Shown piece by piece: positions 27,642-36,511 of a stretch of 64,000 nucleotides of DNA (position 1 is the stretch's first letter; every line of letters begins with the position of its first letter). This DNA is from Bordetella parapertussis. Its GTDB lineage: Bacteria > Acidobacteriota > Terriglobia > Bryobacterales > Bryobacteraceae. The position numbers were made by a program, and so were the translations under genes. Location: contig CALQCC020000024.1 in assembly GCA_943328975.2 (NCBI GenBank), positions 1 to 64,000 of the forward strand, written 5' to 3'. The notes beneath the pieces were generated by a model, which saw only the letters and a list, made by a program, of their open reading frames with translations, was not told where the DNA came from and did no database searches.

Positions 27642-29018
27642 CTAGGCGGTACTGCGACGGAATAGTCGCGGCTCGTGGCGGTACAAAAGGAACAGCAGTC
27701 CTGCCAGATACACAGCGTATGCCGAGCAAGACGCCAATGCGACGCCCTTCACTCCCATCCAGCGAGGCAACAACAAGTCACCGGCGATATTCGTACACAT
27801 GGCGGCAACCCCCGCTTGCAGGATCAGTGGCGTCGCGGATAGCGCGGTCGCCAAGCGTTGGGCGATCAGGAGCAGCACGGCGAACGGCACAATCAACAAG
27901 GAGAATTTTTGAATCTCCGTCACCACCAGTGCCTCCGCTGGTCCAAATTCACCGCGCTGGAACGTCACCCGAACCACGTCTCCCGACCACCAAATTAACG
28001 CGAGCGTCATGGGCATCATCACCAACATCGCCACTCCTGCGTGCATACGAACTGCCCTGCGTAGCTCGGTCCAGTGGCCCAATGAAATCAGCCGCGAGAA
28101 TTCGGGTAGCACTGCGGTGGCCATGCCGGTACCGCCGATGGCGATCAACACAGCCGCGAACTTGACGCCATACGATAGCGCCGAAACACTCCCTGATCCT
28201 AGTGATCCAGCGACGGCCTGATCCACTAGGCCGCACCCCGCGACGATCAGCGTACCCGCCAACATTGGGAGATACTGGGCTCGAATCGCCAGCAGTTCGG
28301 GCGCCCAAACGGGCTGCGTTAGCGAAGACCAGCGCGGTCGTAAAGAGTAGCCGAGTCGGCGCACGGCGAAACCCAAGACAGCGAACTCGGTGAGTGCCCC
28401 CAGGGTCACGGCAGCGCACAACACCGGAACGCCCCAGCGCGCCCCGCCCAAGAACAAGAACAACATGGTGAGCAGCGGCGTCGCCATCTGAACTCCGGTC
28501 GCCAGAGCCACCCGTCCGTGGGCATTCAGCACGGCGCGCCACGTGGCCGCGCACGCACCCATCGGTAACCAAACCAACATGCTGAGGAAAAGCGTGGTGG
28601 TCAGGTCCACTTTACTGGGTGAAAAGCTCGACCCCAACAAGGGGAGTAGCCATCTCCCCGCGGCCATCAATACGACGGTTAGGGGAAGCATCGCGGCCAG
28701 CACCATCGCCAGACCAGATTGCGCCAGCCTTCCGGCTTGATTTGAGACACGCGCGCGGATCAACTCCGGGACCAAACTGGGTGTGAAGGTTCCCGCGACC
28801 GTGTCTACAAAGAAGCTCGGCAGCAGGAAGGCGATGAGGTACGCATCCAACTCGTCACTGGCGCCAAAGTAGCGAGCCGTGACGGCGACCTTCACGGCCG
28901 CGGCGATCTTGGTAAGCGAAGTCAGAACGCCCACCGTCGCCGCGTCCTGAAATACGCGCCGATGGTTCGATTTCCGTTCCGCAACTCCCGTGAGGGCCAC
29001 GTTCAGAACGTAGCACAC
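27642..29018 (-). CDS. murJ: MurJ/MviN-family lipid flippase
   Basis: This 458-residue protein has a dozen or more hydrophobic helices and the MviN/MurJ N-terminal signature: DAATVGVLTSLTKIAAA followed by ARYFGASDELDAYLIAFLLP. MurJ flips lipid II for peptidoglycan synthesis; relatives in glycan clusters flip other polyprenyl-linked sugars, so the exact cargo is uncertain. Several N-terminal GTG starts are possible and none has a good ribosome site. It is divergent from the ECF sigma factor gene across a short promoter region. Confidence 0.85.
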   Translation of the reverse strand: MCYVLNVALTGVAERKSNHRRVFQDAATVGVLTSLTKIAAAVKVAVTARYFGASDELDAYLIAFLLPSFFVDTVAGTFTPSLVPELIRARVSNQAGRLAQSGLAMVLAAMLPLTVVLMAAGRWLLPLLGSSFSPSKVDLTTTLFLSMLVWLPMGACAATWRAVLNAHGRVALATGVQMATPLLTMLFLFLGGARWGVPVLCAAVTLGALTEFAVLGFAVRRLGYSLRPRWSSLTQPVWAPELLAIRAQYLPMLAGTLIVAGCGLVDQAVAGSLGSGSVSALSYGVKFAAVLIAIGGTGMATAVLPEFSRLISLGHWTELRRAVRMHAGVAMLVMMPMTLALIWWSGDVVRVTFQRGEFGPAEALVVTEIQKFSLLIVPFAVLLLIAQRLATALSATPLILQAGVAAMCTNIAGDLLLPRWMGVKGVALASCSAYAVYLAGLLFLLYRHEPRLFRRSTA

Positions 29019-29064
29019 ACGGTGCGACGCCCCGTTGGGGCTCCCAGAACAGTTCCTGGATGAA

Positions 29065-29095
29065 TTTACAACTTTTTTACAACTTCGTAACGACC
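29065..29095 (+). promoter_or_regulatory. 11-bp direct repeats before the ECF sigma gene
   Basis: TTTACAACTTT (29065-29075) is followed at once by TTTACAACTTC (29076-29086), then a weaker GTAACGACC (29087-29095). Tandem repeats with an 11-base period are typical of binding sites for OmpR/PhoB-type regulators, which bind as head-to-tail dimers on one face of DNA. An OmpR-type regulator is encoded at 33.9-34.5 kb. The repeats lie 33-63 bases before the sigma factor ATG. Function is inferred. Confidence 0.5.
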
Positions 29096-29127
29096 TGCAC
29101 TACCCTCCCGGCGTACCCTGAACCGTC

Positions 29128-29781
29128 ATGGCAGCGCACGCAGTTACATTTGATCCTTCAGTGACCTTCGATCCGGAAGCTTGGCGAAGCCTGCCGGACG
29201 AGGAACTCATTACCGCTTATCGCCAGGGTTGGGGACCCCGCACACGTGAGGATGCCGCCGACGAATTGTTCCGCCGGCACCAGTCGCGGATCACTCGTTG
29301 GTGCTGCCGCTTCACTCACGACCGCGAAACTGCCGCCGATCTGGCGCAGGAAATCCTGCTACGCGCCTATCGCAATCTAGATAAGTATCGTGGCGAATGC
29401 CGCTTTTCCACGTGGCTGTATGTGATCGCGCGCAATCTCTGCTTCACCGCTGTGCAGCGGCGCGCATCCGAACCGGTGTGGATCGCTAAGTCTCAGGCAA
29501 CGGAACTGCCGGATACGGTCACCGTCGATATCCACGACGCGTTTGAATCCGAACAGAAGCGTCAGAGCAATTGGCGCTTTATTCTCGAGACGCTCGATAA
29601 GACCGAAGCGCGCGTGATGCTGATGCACTATGGCGAAGAGCTCCCGTTGAGCGCGGTTACTCGCATCATGGGTCTCACCAACAAGAGCGGTGCGAAAGCA
29701 TACATCGTAAGTGCGCGGCGTAAGCTAGACGCTGCGATGCGGCCCCGCAAACGCGTTGTCACACTGGCAGCCGCATCCTGA
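29128..29781 (+). CDS. ECF-type RNA polymerase sigma factor
   Basis: This 217-residue sigma-70-family protein has region 2 (LFRRHQSRITRWCCRF, then ETAADLAQEILLRAYRNLDKY and FSTWLYVIARN) and a region-4-like helix-turn-helix (about 165-205) reading LPLSAVTRIMGLTNKSG, instead of the common E(I/V)A form. It directs RNA polymerase to a small set of promoters in response to a signal. No anti-sigma gene is adjacent; the next gene is a convergent histidine kinase, whose 3' end overlaps this gene by 23 bases. Opposed transcription could make the two units interfere. Confidence 0.9.
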   Translation: MAAHAVTFDPSVTFDPEAWRSLPDEELITAYRQGWGPRTREDAADELFRRHQSRITRWCCRFTHDRETAADLAQEILLRAYRNLDKYRGECRFSTWLYVIARNLCFTAVQRRASEPVWIAKSQATELPDTVTVDIHDAFESEQKRQSNWRFILETLDKTEARVMLMHYGEELPLSAVTRIMGLTNKSGAKAYIVSARRKLDAAMRPRKRVVTLAAAS

Positions 29782-31477
29782 AGCGCGTTCCTACCGCCAC
29801 CGCTTCCACCCACAACTCGCCCCCGTGCGACAGCACCGTTTTTCGCGACAGCGCGAGCCCTAGCCCCACGCCGTTCTGTTTGCCCGCGGTGACGAACGGT
29901 TGGAATAGATCCCCTGCGATGGACGCTGGGATGCCCGGCCCGGTGTCCTCGACCGAGACGATCACTTCTCCTGCGATTGCTTCGGCCCGGACGTGCACCG
30001 TGCCGCCTTGGGGCATCGCCTCAAGGGCATTTGCGATCAAATTCTGAAACACCCGTTCCATGGGCGAGCGGTCCAGAGGCAGTTCGACATCTGCCGCTAC
30101 GTCGATGTTTACTTCGACGCCACTGGCCTCTGCGCTGGCCACCAGTGGATCGTAGGCGGCTTGCACGATGTCTCGCAGTCGGCATACCTCGCGGGCATGG
30201 CCGCGGCCCTGGGTCACGTCCGCTAACTCCTGCAGCATATCTTGCACCTTGCGCGAAGCACGGTAGATATTCGTCGCCAAGCGCTGCACTTGGGCATCCG
30301 ACAATTGGCGGTCGACTAACATTTCGGAGCCACCGTAGATCGCTGCCAGGGGATTCCGCAGGTCGTGAATGATGGATGTCGACAGACGTCCGATGGTGGA
30401 AATCCGTTCCTGCCGGATCAATTCTTCACGCGCCGTGCTCAGGTTCTTCGACATGGTGTTGAACGATTCCGCCAGGCTTGCGATCTCGCCACTGCCTCCC
30501 TCGGGAACCCGAACTTCATAGTTGCCTCGTCCGATTTCGGCCGCCGCGCCGCTCAGTGTTCCTAATGGCCGCAGCAGGCGTCGCGTCAGCCAGAATGTAA
30601 TACCCAGGCCGGCGATTACCGCGCCGATCCAGAGTGCGATCAATCTACCCCGCATCGTGTCAATGCGGTTCCGCGCCGATTCGAACGAGCGCAGAATCGA
30701 GAGCCGTCCTACTTCGCGGCCTTCGATATCGGTCAGCGGAAAGTCCGAACTGAAGTACTCAATGCCTGAAAGCCGCACTTCGCCGGGTTCACCCGCTGCC
30801 GCGTTCGCAAACTGGTTTGTGGCTGCGGGGTCCAACGTCGAAGCTGCAACGCGTTCTCCAGTTACAAATACGAAATCGCTGCCGCCTGTGGCTCGCTTCA
30901 GTTCCGCTACGTGTTCGGAATCCACGGCGACGCCGACCACTAAGACGTTGAGTAGTCCGGCACCCTGTCCGGATGCCACGTATATCGGCGTCAACACAAC
31001 TTGATACAAGCGATCCTTGAGTGTCACGAATCCACGTGCCTGCGCCGGGAATTTCGCGGCCGCAGCCTGCACGAAGGTGAGAGAGGCAAGCTTGGCCCCG
31101 GGTCCAACCTGTGCCATGACCTCTCCGTTAGGCTCCACCACCAGGAAGAGCGTGCCGCTCTGCGTCAGCCTTCCCCAGACTTCTTTGGCCGTATCCTGGA
31201 TCGTTGCTTCGTCGCCGGTTCCGAACGCCGCCCGGATGTCTGGCATCCGGCTCATCACCAAACTCACCGACGCTAACTCTTCCGCCTGTGCTTGCCACAA
31301 AGACTGATAGGCCTGAAAGCTCGCGCGCACTTCCTCTTCAATGGTGGCCGCGGCGATGCGCCCGAACTGGTCTTGGATCACCCAGCCCAGTGCTCCGAAC
31401 AGCACTGTGATCGCGATCGAAGTGGAAAGCATCACTTGCCACAGCAACGATACGGGGCGTGGGGCCGTATCGTTCAT
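29759..31477 (-). CDS. Membrane histidine kinase with an extracytoplasmic sensor domain
   Basis: This 572-residue kinase has two membrane helices (about 13-35 and 281-303) enclosing a 240-residue periplasmic domain of CACHE-like composition. A HAMP linker (about 300-355), a dimerisation/phosphoacceptor helix HDLRNPLAAI (His about 371) and an ATPase domain with an N box (NLIANALEAMP), DTGPGIP and GVGLGLALS follow. It would autophosphorylate on sensing a periplasmic ligand and feed the regulators encoded at the start of the same operon. Its ATG overlaps the cupredoxin-like stop by four bases. It ends convergent with, and overlapping, the ECF sigma gene. Confidence 0.92.
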   Translation of the reverse strand: MNDTAPRPVSLLWQVMLSTSIAITVLFGALGWVIQDQFGRIAAATIEEEVRASFQAYQSLWQAQAEELASVSLVMSRMPDIRAAFGTGDEATIQDTAKEVWGRLTQSGTLFLVVEPNGEVMAQVGPGAKLASLTFVQAAAAKFPAQARGFVTLKDRLYQVVLTPIYVASGQGAGLLNVLVVGVAVDSEHVAELKRATGGSDFVFVTGERVAASTLDPAATNQFANAAAGEPGEVRLSGIEYFSSDFPLTDIEGREVGRLSILRSFESARNRIDTMRGRLIALWIGAVIAGLGITFWLTRRLLRPLGTLSGAAAEIGRGNYEVRVPEGGSGEIASLAESFNTMSKNLSTAREELIRQERISTIGRLSTSIIHDLRNPLAAIYGGSEMLVDRQLSDAQVQRLATNIYRASRKVQDMLQELADVTQGRGHAREVCRLRDIVQAAYDPLVASAEASGVEVNIDVAADVELPLDRSPMERVFQNLIANALEAMPQGGTVHVRAEAIAGEVIVSVEDTGPGIPASIAGDLFQPFVTAGKQNGVGLGLALSRKTVLSHGGELWVEAVAVGTRFRMRLPV

Positions 31478-32190
31478 GGGCGCGCAGCCGGATACAAACT
31501 GTTCTCGTCCGCTGGAGTATGATATTCGTGTCCGAACTTGTTAGTGTGCGGGATGGCGAGGTAACCGCTTTCCGAAATTGGAACGGCTGGTAATACGAGC
31601 GGGCCTGCTCCCACGGTGATCGTCTTGGTCAACGCCGTGAGCGTCGCATCGGTTGCCCGTTCATGGAACACACGCAGGCGGTACTCTCCTGCTGGGACAT
31701 CGTCGATCCGGAAGGTGCCGTCCTTCTGGGTGGTCGCGTAGTAAGGAGTATTCAAGGCCACGATCACGGCGCTCATATTCGGATGAATGTTGCAGAACAC
31801 CCGCACGACTCCTGCGCGACCGAAGCGAACACTGCGCGACGTTCCTGGCGGATACAGCCCAATATCGAATAATTGCCCGTTGTAATTTGAAAACGCGTTG
31901 TGGAAGATCGGGTCGAAGTTCGGAAAGTCCACCATGGCGCCCATCTGCACCGCCAGCACATGAGGTAGGAACGTCTTGTTCCTCTGCTCCATGCGCGCCT
32001 TGAGCCCTGGTTTCGGAGGCGGCGCGGGGGTTAACATCGGCTCCAGCCAAACCACTACGCCCGAATAATCGAGGCCTTTGCGAACAGCCGCGTCTTTGGA
32101 ATCGCGCAACTCGACGCGCCCCGTTACCGGAGCCGCCGTCATCAGCGCCGTCGCGAGCAGGCTAGAACAAATATGCGATCGCCAGGTCAT
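31474..32190 (-). CDS. Exported cupredoxin-like protein with a carboxypeptidase-regulatory-type domain
   Basis: This 238-residue exported protein (signal to about 22) contains a plastocyanin-like metal site: a His in FHNAFS (about 96), then FCNIHPNM (about 131-138), the C-x2-H-x2-M spacing of type I copper sites. A carboxypeptidase-regulatory-like module follows (YATTQKDGTFRIDDVPAGEYRLRV). Similar proteins are often labelled 'methylamine utilization protein' although that role is unproven. The start at ATG 32190 lies 29 bases inside the upstream porin-like gene; longer frames lack a signal peptide. It could sense or carry copper for the kinase; this is inference. Confidence 0.78.
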   Translation of the reverse strand: MTWRSHICSSLLATALMTAAPVTGRVELRDSKDAAVRKGLDYSGVVVWLEPMLTPAPPPKPGLKARMEQRNKTFLPHVLAVQMGAMVDFPNFDPIFHNAFSNYNGQLFDIGLYPPGTSRSVRFGRAGVVRVFCNIHPNMSAVIVALNTPYYATTQKDGTFRIDDVPAGEYRLRVFHERATDATLTALTKTITVGAGPLVLPAVPISESGYLAIPHTNKFGHEYHTPADENSLYPAARP

Positions 32191-33484
32191 AGTGTGGATT
32201 GATCCGAGTGTTGTTGAAATAACTGGTCCGAACCTGCGATGCCTCAAAGCTTGTCATCAAATTCGATCCCCAACGATACATCACATTTGCACCGTAAGCC
32301 TGGTTTTTGCTCACGCCTTCTCGCAATAGATCCCGGTTGCGGTCATCCTGCTGCCCACTGAAAAAGTGGAACGTGGTTCGCTGTGTTGCGCGGATCTTCA
32401 GTTGCGCCCAACCGCCGCGTGAGTGCACCGGTGTTGCCCGGACTCCGGTAGAGGACGCAAAGATACTGACGCCTTGGCGGATGCCGCCGATCACCGCCGT
32501 ATTTTGTCCACTGAAGAACGCCCCAGTAAAGTCCACACGCGCGAACGGCCGCACCAGCCAGTCCATGGTGAAGATCCGTGACGCAGCCGATTGGCCCACA
32601 ACTCGCGTGCTGCTGGCATGAAATCCTGGCGCAATCTCGATCCGCCGGTTCCCTCGCTTGGCCCAAATCTCGAAGCGCCCTTCGTATCCCGGACGTGAAG
32701 CGGCCAACGAATCCGAGTAGACGCTGGCTACGCCGGTGCGATCCTCGGCGGTTTGATAGAGCCCCGCTTGCGCGCGCACTCCGACGCGATCCTGCCACGA
32801 TCGGCGATGTTCCACCCGGACCTGTGGTTGCCACAGCCACAAGTTTCCGGTCGCCGAAAGAGGCGATATGCCCACCTGCGCCAGAGAATCCGGTTCGCGT
32901 GGAGCAACAAGAGGCTTGTCGAAAGCGAATCCTACCGTGGTATTCTTCCAGGCCACATCCAACGTCGCCACGCGCAGTCGCATGGTCTGGTTCAGCCCCG
33001 TACCGCCGCCGAAAAAGTCCATGAAGACGGAGCCTTTTACCTTCGCCCCGCCCAGAACAGTCGGACCATCGACGCGCAATCCGATCACGCTCTGCCGGAA
33101 CGTTGCTCCACCTCCAGCGGTGCGTCCGGTCGCCGGCAAGACTACTGGATAGGCCGCGCCGGCCGAGGATTGTCCATTCAGATATGCGTTGAACAGCAGC
33201 ATTCCTGTGAGGGAAATGGGCAGTCTGTTGTCGCTGCCCACACGGGTCTGATCCAACTCAGTGATGCGCTGCTCCGCCACTTCGACCCGCTCCACCAGAG
33301 GGGCGCTTGCAGCAGTGGGCTGCTCCGGTCCCAATCGCTCCCGCAATTCGCGAACCTCGTTTGTCAGCGCGCGATTCTGCTCCTCGAGTTTGGCCAAGCG
33401 TTCCAAGACATCCCGCATCGCGTCGGTCTGTTGGCCCACGGCAACCACGCAGACCACTAGTCCGAGAATGAACCCCTTACACAT
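32162..33484 (-). CDS. Porin-like outer-membrane protein with an N-terminal coiled coil
   Basis: This 440-residue exported protein begins with a signal peptide (1-18) and a coiled coil (about 22-52: LERLAKLEEQNRALTNEVRE) of the kind that binds peptidoglycan or forms trimers. A long beta-rich region ends in YLF. Strand pairs alternate polar and hydrophobic residues, as in porins such as OprP/DcaP types; I cannot name a subfamily. It overlaps the receiver gene upstream by eight bases and the cupredoxin-like gene downstream by 29, so the proteins are probably made together. Confidence 0.75.
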   Translation of the reverse strand: MCKGFILGLVVCVVAVGQQTDAMRDVLERLAKLEEQNRALTNEVRELRERLGPEQPTAASAPLVERVEVAEQRITELDQTRVGSDNRLPISLTGMLLFNAYLNGQSSAGAAYPVVLPATGRTAGGGATFRQSVIGLRVDGPTVLGGAKVKGSVFMDFFGGGTGLNQTMRLRVATLDVAWKNTTVGFAFDKPLVAPREPDSLAQVGISPLSATGNLWLWQPQVRVEHRRSWQDRVGVRAQAGLYQTAEDRTGVASVYSDSLAASRPGYEGRFEIWAKRGNRRIEIAPGFHASSTRVVGQSAASRIFTMDWLVRPFARVDFTGAFFSGQNTAVIGGIRQGVSIFASSTGVRATPVHSRGGWAQLKIRATQRTTFHFFSGQQDDRNRDLLREGVSKNQAYGANVMYRWGSNLMTSFEASQVRTSYFNNTRINPHYDLAIAYLF

Positions 33485-33857
33485 TCTTCGACTCCTTGAG
33501 TAATCCTTGCACCGTCGCGCACAACGCTGCGGGCGAAAACGGTTTCGCGAAAAATGCCGCGGCCCCGGCCTGCAGCGCCTCCGACTTCACCCCTGCGTCG
33601 GTGGATGCGCTCATGATCACCACGGGCACACCGTCCTTCAATTGGTGGGCCCTTGTGATTAATTCTATCCCCGACATCGCCGGTAGCTGTACGTCGCTGA
33701 TCACGGCGGCCAAGTCCAAGCGTCCCATCGCCTCTAAGGCTGCTTCGGCAGACGAGACGCGAATCGCGGTGACGCCGGGTAACGCTTCCAATGCTAGTTC
33801 GAGCATATCCGCGCAGTCGGCCTCGTCGTCGACGATCATTACTGTGTGCGACTTCAT
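33477..33857 (-). CDS. Stand-alone response-regulator receiver domain
   Basis: This 126-residue CheY-like receiver has acidic pocket residues Asp10-Asp11, the phosphoacceptor Asp55 (AVISDVQLPAMSG) and the conserved Lys in FFAKPF. There is no output domain. It could act as a phosphate sink or connector for the operon's kinase. It overlaps the OmpR-type regulator gene by four bases (ATGA) and the porin-like gene by eight. Confidence 0.92.
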   Translation of the reverse strand: MKSHTVMIVDDEADCADMLELALEALPGVTAIRVSSAEAALEAMGRLDLAAVISDVQLPAMSGIELITRAHQLKDGVPVVIMSASTDAGVKSEALQAGAAAFFAKPFSPAALCATVQGLLKESKNV

Positions 33858-34528
33858 GGCAGAAACCGGTATCCCACGCCGTGCATCGTCAAGAAGTAGC
33901 GCGGCGTTTCCGGATCCGGCTCCAGCTTCTGCCGCAGCCGTACGACGTGCGCGTCCACTGTGCGCGTATTCGGAAACGAGGCGTAACCCCAGACAGAATT
34001 CAAAATCACGTCGCGCGACAAAGCCCGTCCAGGATTTTGTATGAAAAACGCCAGCAGGTTGAATTCGGCTTTGGTGAGTCGCAACTCTGCTCCTGCGCGG
34101 CGAACCAATCGCTGCTCCATATCCACTTCGACGTCGGCGAACCCGAGCTTGGGAGCCGCCCCTTGTCCCGTGCGTCGCAACAGCGCCCGGATGCGAGCCA
34201 GTAGTTCCCGAGTCCCGAACGGTTTCACGACGTAATCGTCCGCGCCGATTTCCAGCAGGAGAACTTTGTCCAGTTCGTCCCCCATGGCGCTCAAGACGAT
34301 GACAGGTGTTTGCGAACCCGTCGCCCGCAGTCGTTTACACACTTCGACGCCGCTTAGCCCGGGCATGCGCAGGTCCACCAGGATTAGGTCGGGTTTGGCT
34401 GAAAGAGCCGTCGCGAGGCCGGTTGCCCCATCGGCAACCAGCAAAGGCCGGTAGCCTTCGTTCTCCAGCATGAGCCCAATAGTGTCGCGGAGGCCGTCGT
34501 CGTCGTCGATCACTAATATCGTCTGCAT
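33854..34528 (-). CDS. OmpR/PhoB-type response regulator
   Basis: This 224-residue regulator has a receiver (Asp8-Asp9, phosphoacceptor Asp52 in LILVDLRMPG, Lys in YVVKPF) and a winged-helix DNA-binding domain (about 130-224) ending RTVDAHVVRLRQKLEPDP and GVGYRFLP. It is the first gene of the five-gene signalling operon and the likely transcriptional output of its kinase. Members bind direct repeats with about 11-base spacing, like the pair found upstream of the ECF sigma gene. Confidence 0.95.
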   Translation of the reverse strand: MQTILVIDDDDGLRDTIGLMLENEGYRPLLVADGATGLATALSAKPDLILVDLRMPGLSGVEVCKRLRATGSQTPVIVLSAMGDELDKVLLLEIGADDYVVKPFGTRELLARIRALLRRTGQGAAPKLGFADVEVDMEQRLVRRAGAELRLTKAEFNLLAFFIQNPGRALSRDVILNSVWGYASFPNTRTVDAHVVRLRQKLEPDPETPRYFLTMHGVGYRFLP

Positions 34529-34589
34529 GGGTCCTATTTATTGTAGACAGCGCGGGCTGTCCCAACAGAACGCCAAGTAGCGGATCGAG

Positions 34590-36428
34590 TTAAAGGATGG
34601 GCAGAGACAGCACGTTGCTGCGGACCCCGTCTGCTACAACCTCCACGGATGCGGAGTCGGACTGCAGCCCAAGCGGAACGGGGATCTGGACTTGGTAAAT
34701 GCCCCCGCCTTGAGGTGTTACCGATGTTGCGTCGGCTTCCACGTCCTGGAACTTCACGCGCACATGCACACCTGCGCCGGTCCCCAGGCCCGTCATGAAC
34801 AGACTGATCGGTGCGCCGGAGGCCGCAGGAGAGTCGGTATTCACCAGCGATCCCGCGCTCACGGCGAGCGCAAATTCCGGCGACTGCGGATTCGCGAACA
34901 ATGCCGGAGCAACACCACTCACCTGTACGGTGATTTCCGCCGAGCCGTTCGGAGTGATGACCTGCAGTTTCGCCGAGTCCGAGACACCAGCGGGCAGTTC
35001 CGTGTTGATCTGCATCGCGTCGGCAAACACCAGAGGCAGTGCCTTGCCATTCCACAATACGGAGCATCCGTGGGCTTCCAGCAGCGGAGTCCCTGTCGCA
35101 GCCACCGCTTCCGGGAATAGATTGCTTCCGAAAATCGTAACCGCGCCGCCGCTCGCGATCTGGGACGTGAACGTCGCGGAATTCACCACCCCCGTGATTC
35201 GCGGCTGTGGTCGCAGGGTCAGCGCATCCAGGTCCACCGCCTCGCTCAGGCCGCGCGTGCGCAACATCAAAGACGAGCCGGTCACCTCGGTGCGCACAAA
35301 GTGATTTTTGCCGATGCTCTGCGCGATTCGTTCATTCGGTGCGCTCCAGGATGGTTGCGCGCCGCCGCCGCCCGACGTTACGTAAACGATGCCACCTGCG
35401 TTTGCAGGGACGACCTGCCCACCTCGCAGTTCATAAGTGCGCTGATACGTATGCTCATGGCCGTTGAACACCAAGTGGACACCATTGGCCTCCAGGATCG
35501 GCACAATGTGCTGCCGCACGCGTTCCGCCTCGGGCTCATCTTGGTGTTTCCCCGTCGCGTAGCCGGGATGATGGAAGAACGCGATGCGCCAGAACTTGCG
35601 CGTGTTTCGTAGGTCTTGTTCCAGCCATTGCAGCATTCCACCCTTGCCATTGGCGGCCCGCTCCAGCGGAGCATTCGTGTCCAGCGCCACAAAATGTGCG
35701 TTGCCCCAATCGAAGGAATAGTAGCGTCCCCACTCGTGCGATGCGACTCCTTCTGCACGATGCGCGCGCCCGGAGAGGCTGGGATTGCCGGAGTCCGTGT
35801 AGTATTCGTGATTGCCGAGCGTGGCAAAGAACGGAACCTGCGCCATCATCTCGCGATACATGGCGTAGTAGTTGTCTTCGATACTAGAATGCGTCGCCAA
35901 GTCGTAGGCTAGATCTCCGTTCGCCAGCACGAACGAAACATCTTCCGCTGCCATTTCCCGCCCTAGTTGAATTTGTTGCGCGCTGCCTTCGCCTGAATCG
36001 GCAAAGTGAAGAAAGCGGAAGGGTCCGGGGGCTTCGGTACTGAACTGCAAAGCCCTCTTCAGCGGGGAACTCAGCGCCGCGCCGTTCACTAGGATCTGGT
36101 AGGTGTAGGTCGTTGCTCGAGTCAGCCCAGTCAGGATCGCGCGGTACTGATAATACGTCTGGTCCATGGACGTCGTGGCCGTGTCAAACAGCGTCGCCAC
36201 GGCGTCGAAGATGCGAACCTTGCCGCTGGGATCGGTTACGGAAACGGTCGCCGTTTGCAGGGACGGTAGAGCCCACAGGATGGTCGCCTCATTCGGGCCG
36301 GTATTTTGGACGTTGGGGCACCGCAGGAATGCCGGAGCAATCCCAATCGCCTGTGCTCGCAATGTCGATGCCCCAGCAGCGGCAACCGTTGCCGTCTGGA
36401 GAAAACCACGACGTGTGATCCTAGACAT
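34590..36428 (-). CDS. Tat-exported purple-acid-phosphatase-like enzyme with a Solibacter-type C-terminal domain
   Basis: This 612-residue protein has a twin-arginine signal (SRITRRGFLQTA) and an N-terminal fibronectin-like domain typical of purple acid phosphatases. The metallophosphoesterase core holds GDLAYD, LGNHEYY, FFHHPGYAT and NGHEHTYQR; the usual first Asp lies in LHFADSGEG, where the family commonly has GD. A C-terminal Ig-like domain (about 410-612: VVNSATFTSQIASGGAVTIFG onward, in shorter form) is the tail I associate with TIGR03437 in Solibacter. It would hydrolyse phosphoesters in the periplasm. A CotH-like protein with a related tail lies just upstream on the same strand. Confidence 0.9.
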   Translation of the reverse strand: MSRITRRGFLQTATVAAAGASTLRAQAIGIAPAFLRCPNVQNTGPNEATILWALPSLQTATVSVTDPSGKVRIFDAVATLFDTATTSMDQTYYQYRAILTGLTRATTYTYQILVNGAALSSPLKRALQFSTEAPGPFRFLHFADSGEGSAQQIQLGREMAAEDVSFVLANGDLAYDLATHSSIEDNYYAMYREMMAQVPFFATLGNHEYYTDSGNPSLSGRAHRAEGVASHEWGRYYSFDWGNAHFVALDTNAPLERAANGKGGMLQWLEQDLRNTRKFWRIAFFHHPGYATGKHQDEPEAERVRQHIVPILEANGVHLVFNGHEHTYQRTYELRGGQVVPANAGGIVYVTSGGGGAQPSWSAPNERIAQSIGKNHFVRTEVTGSSLMLRTRGLSEAVDLDALTLRPQPRITGVVNSATFTSQIASGGAVTIFGSNLFPEAVAATGTPLLEAHGCSVLWNGKALPLVFADAMQINTELPAGVSDSAKLQVITPNGSAEITVQVSGVAPALFANPQSPEFALAVSAGSLVNTDSPAASGAPISLFMTGLGTGAGVHVRVKFQDVEADATSVTPQGGGIYQVQIPVPLGLQSDSASVEVVADGVRSNVLSLPIL

Positions 36429-36511
36429 CTAAATCCCCTTCCAGCGTCCCGTGTGGCTGGATTTTCCTCAGCGTAGCAGTTGAAGTCCCGAGCGACAAGG
36501 GGCCCCGACCA

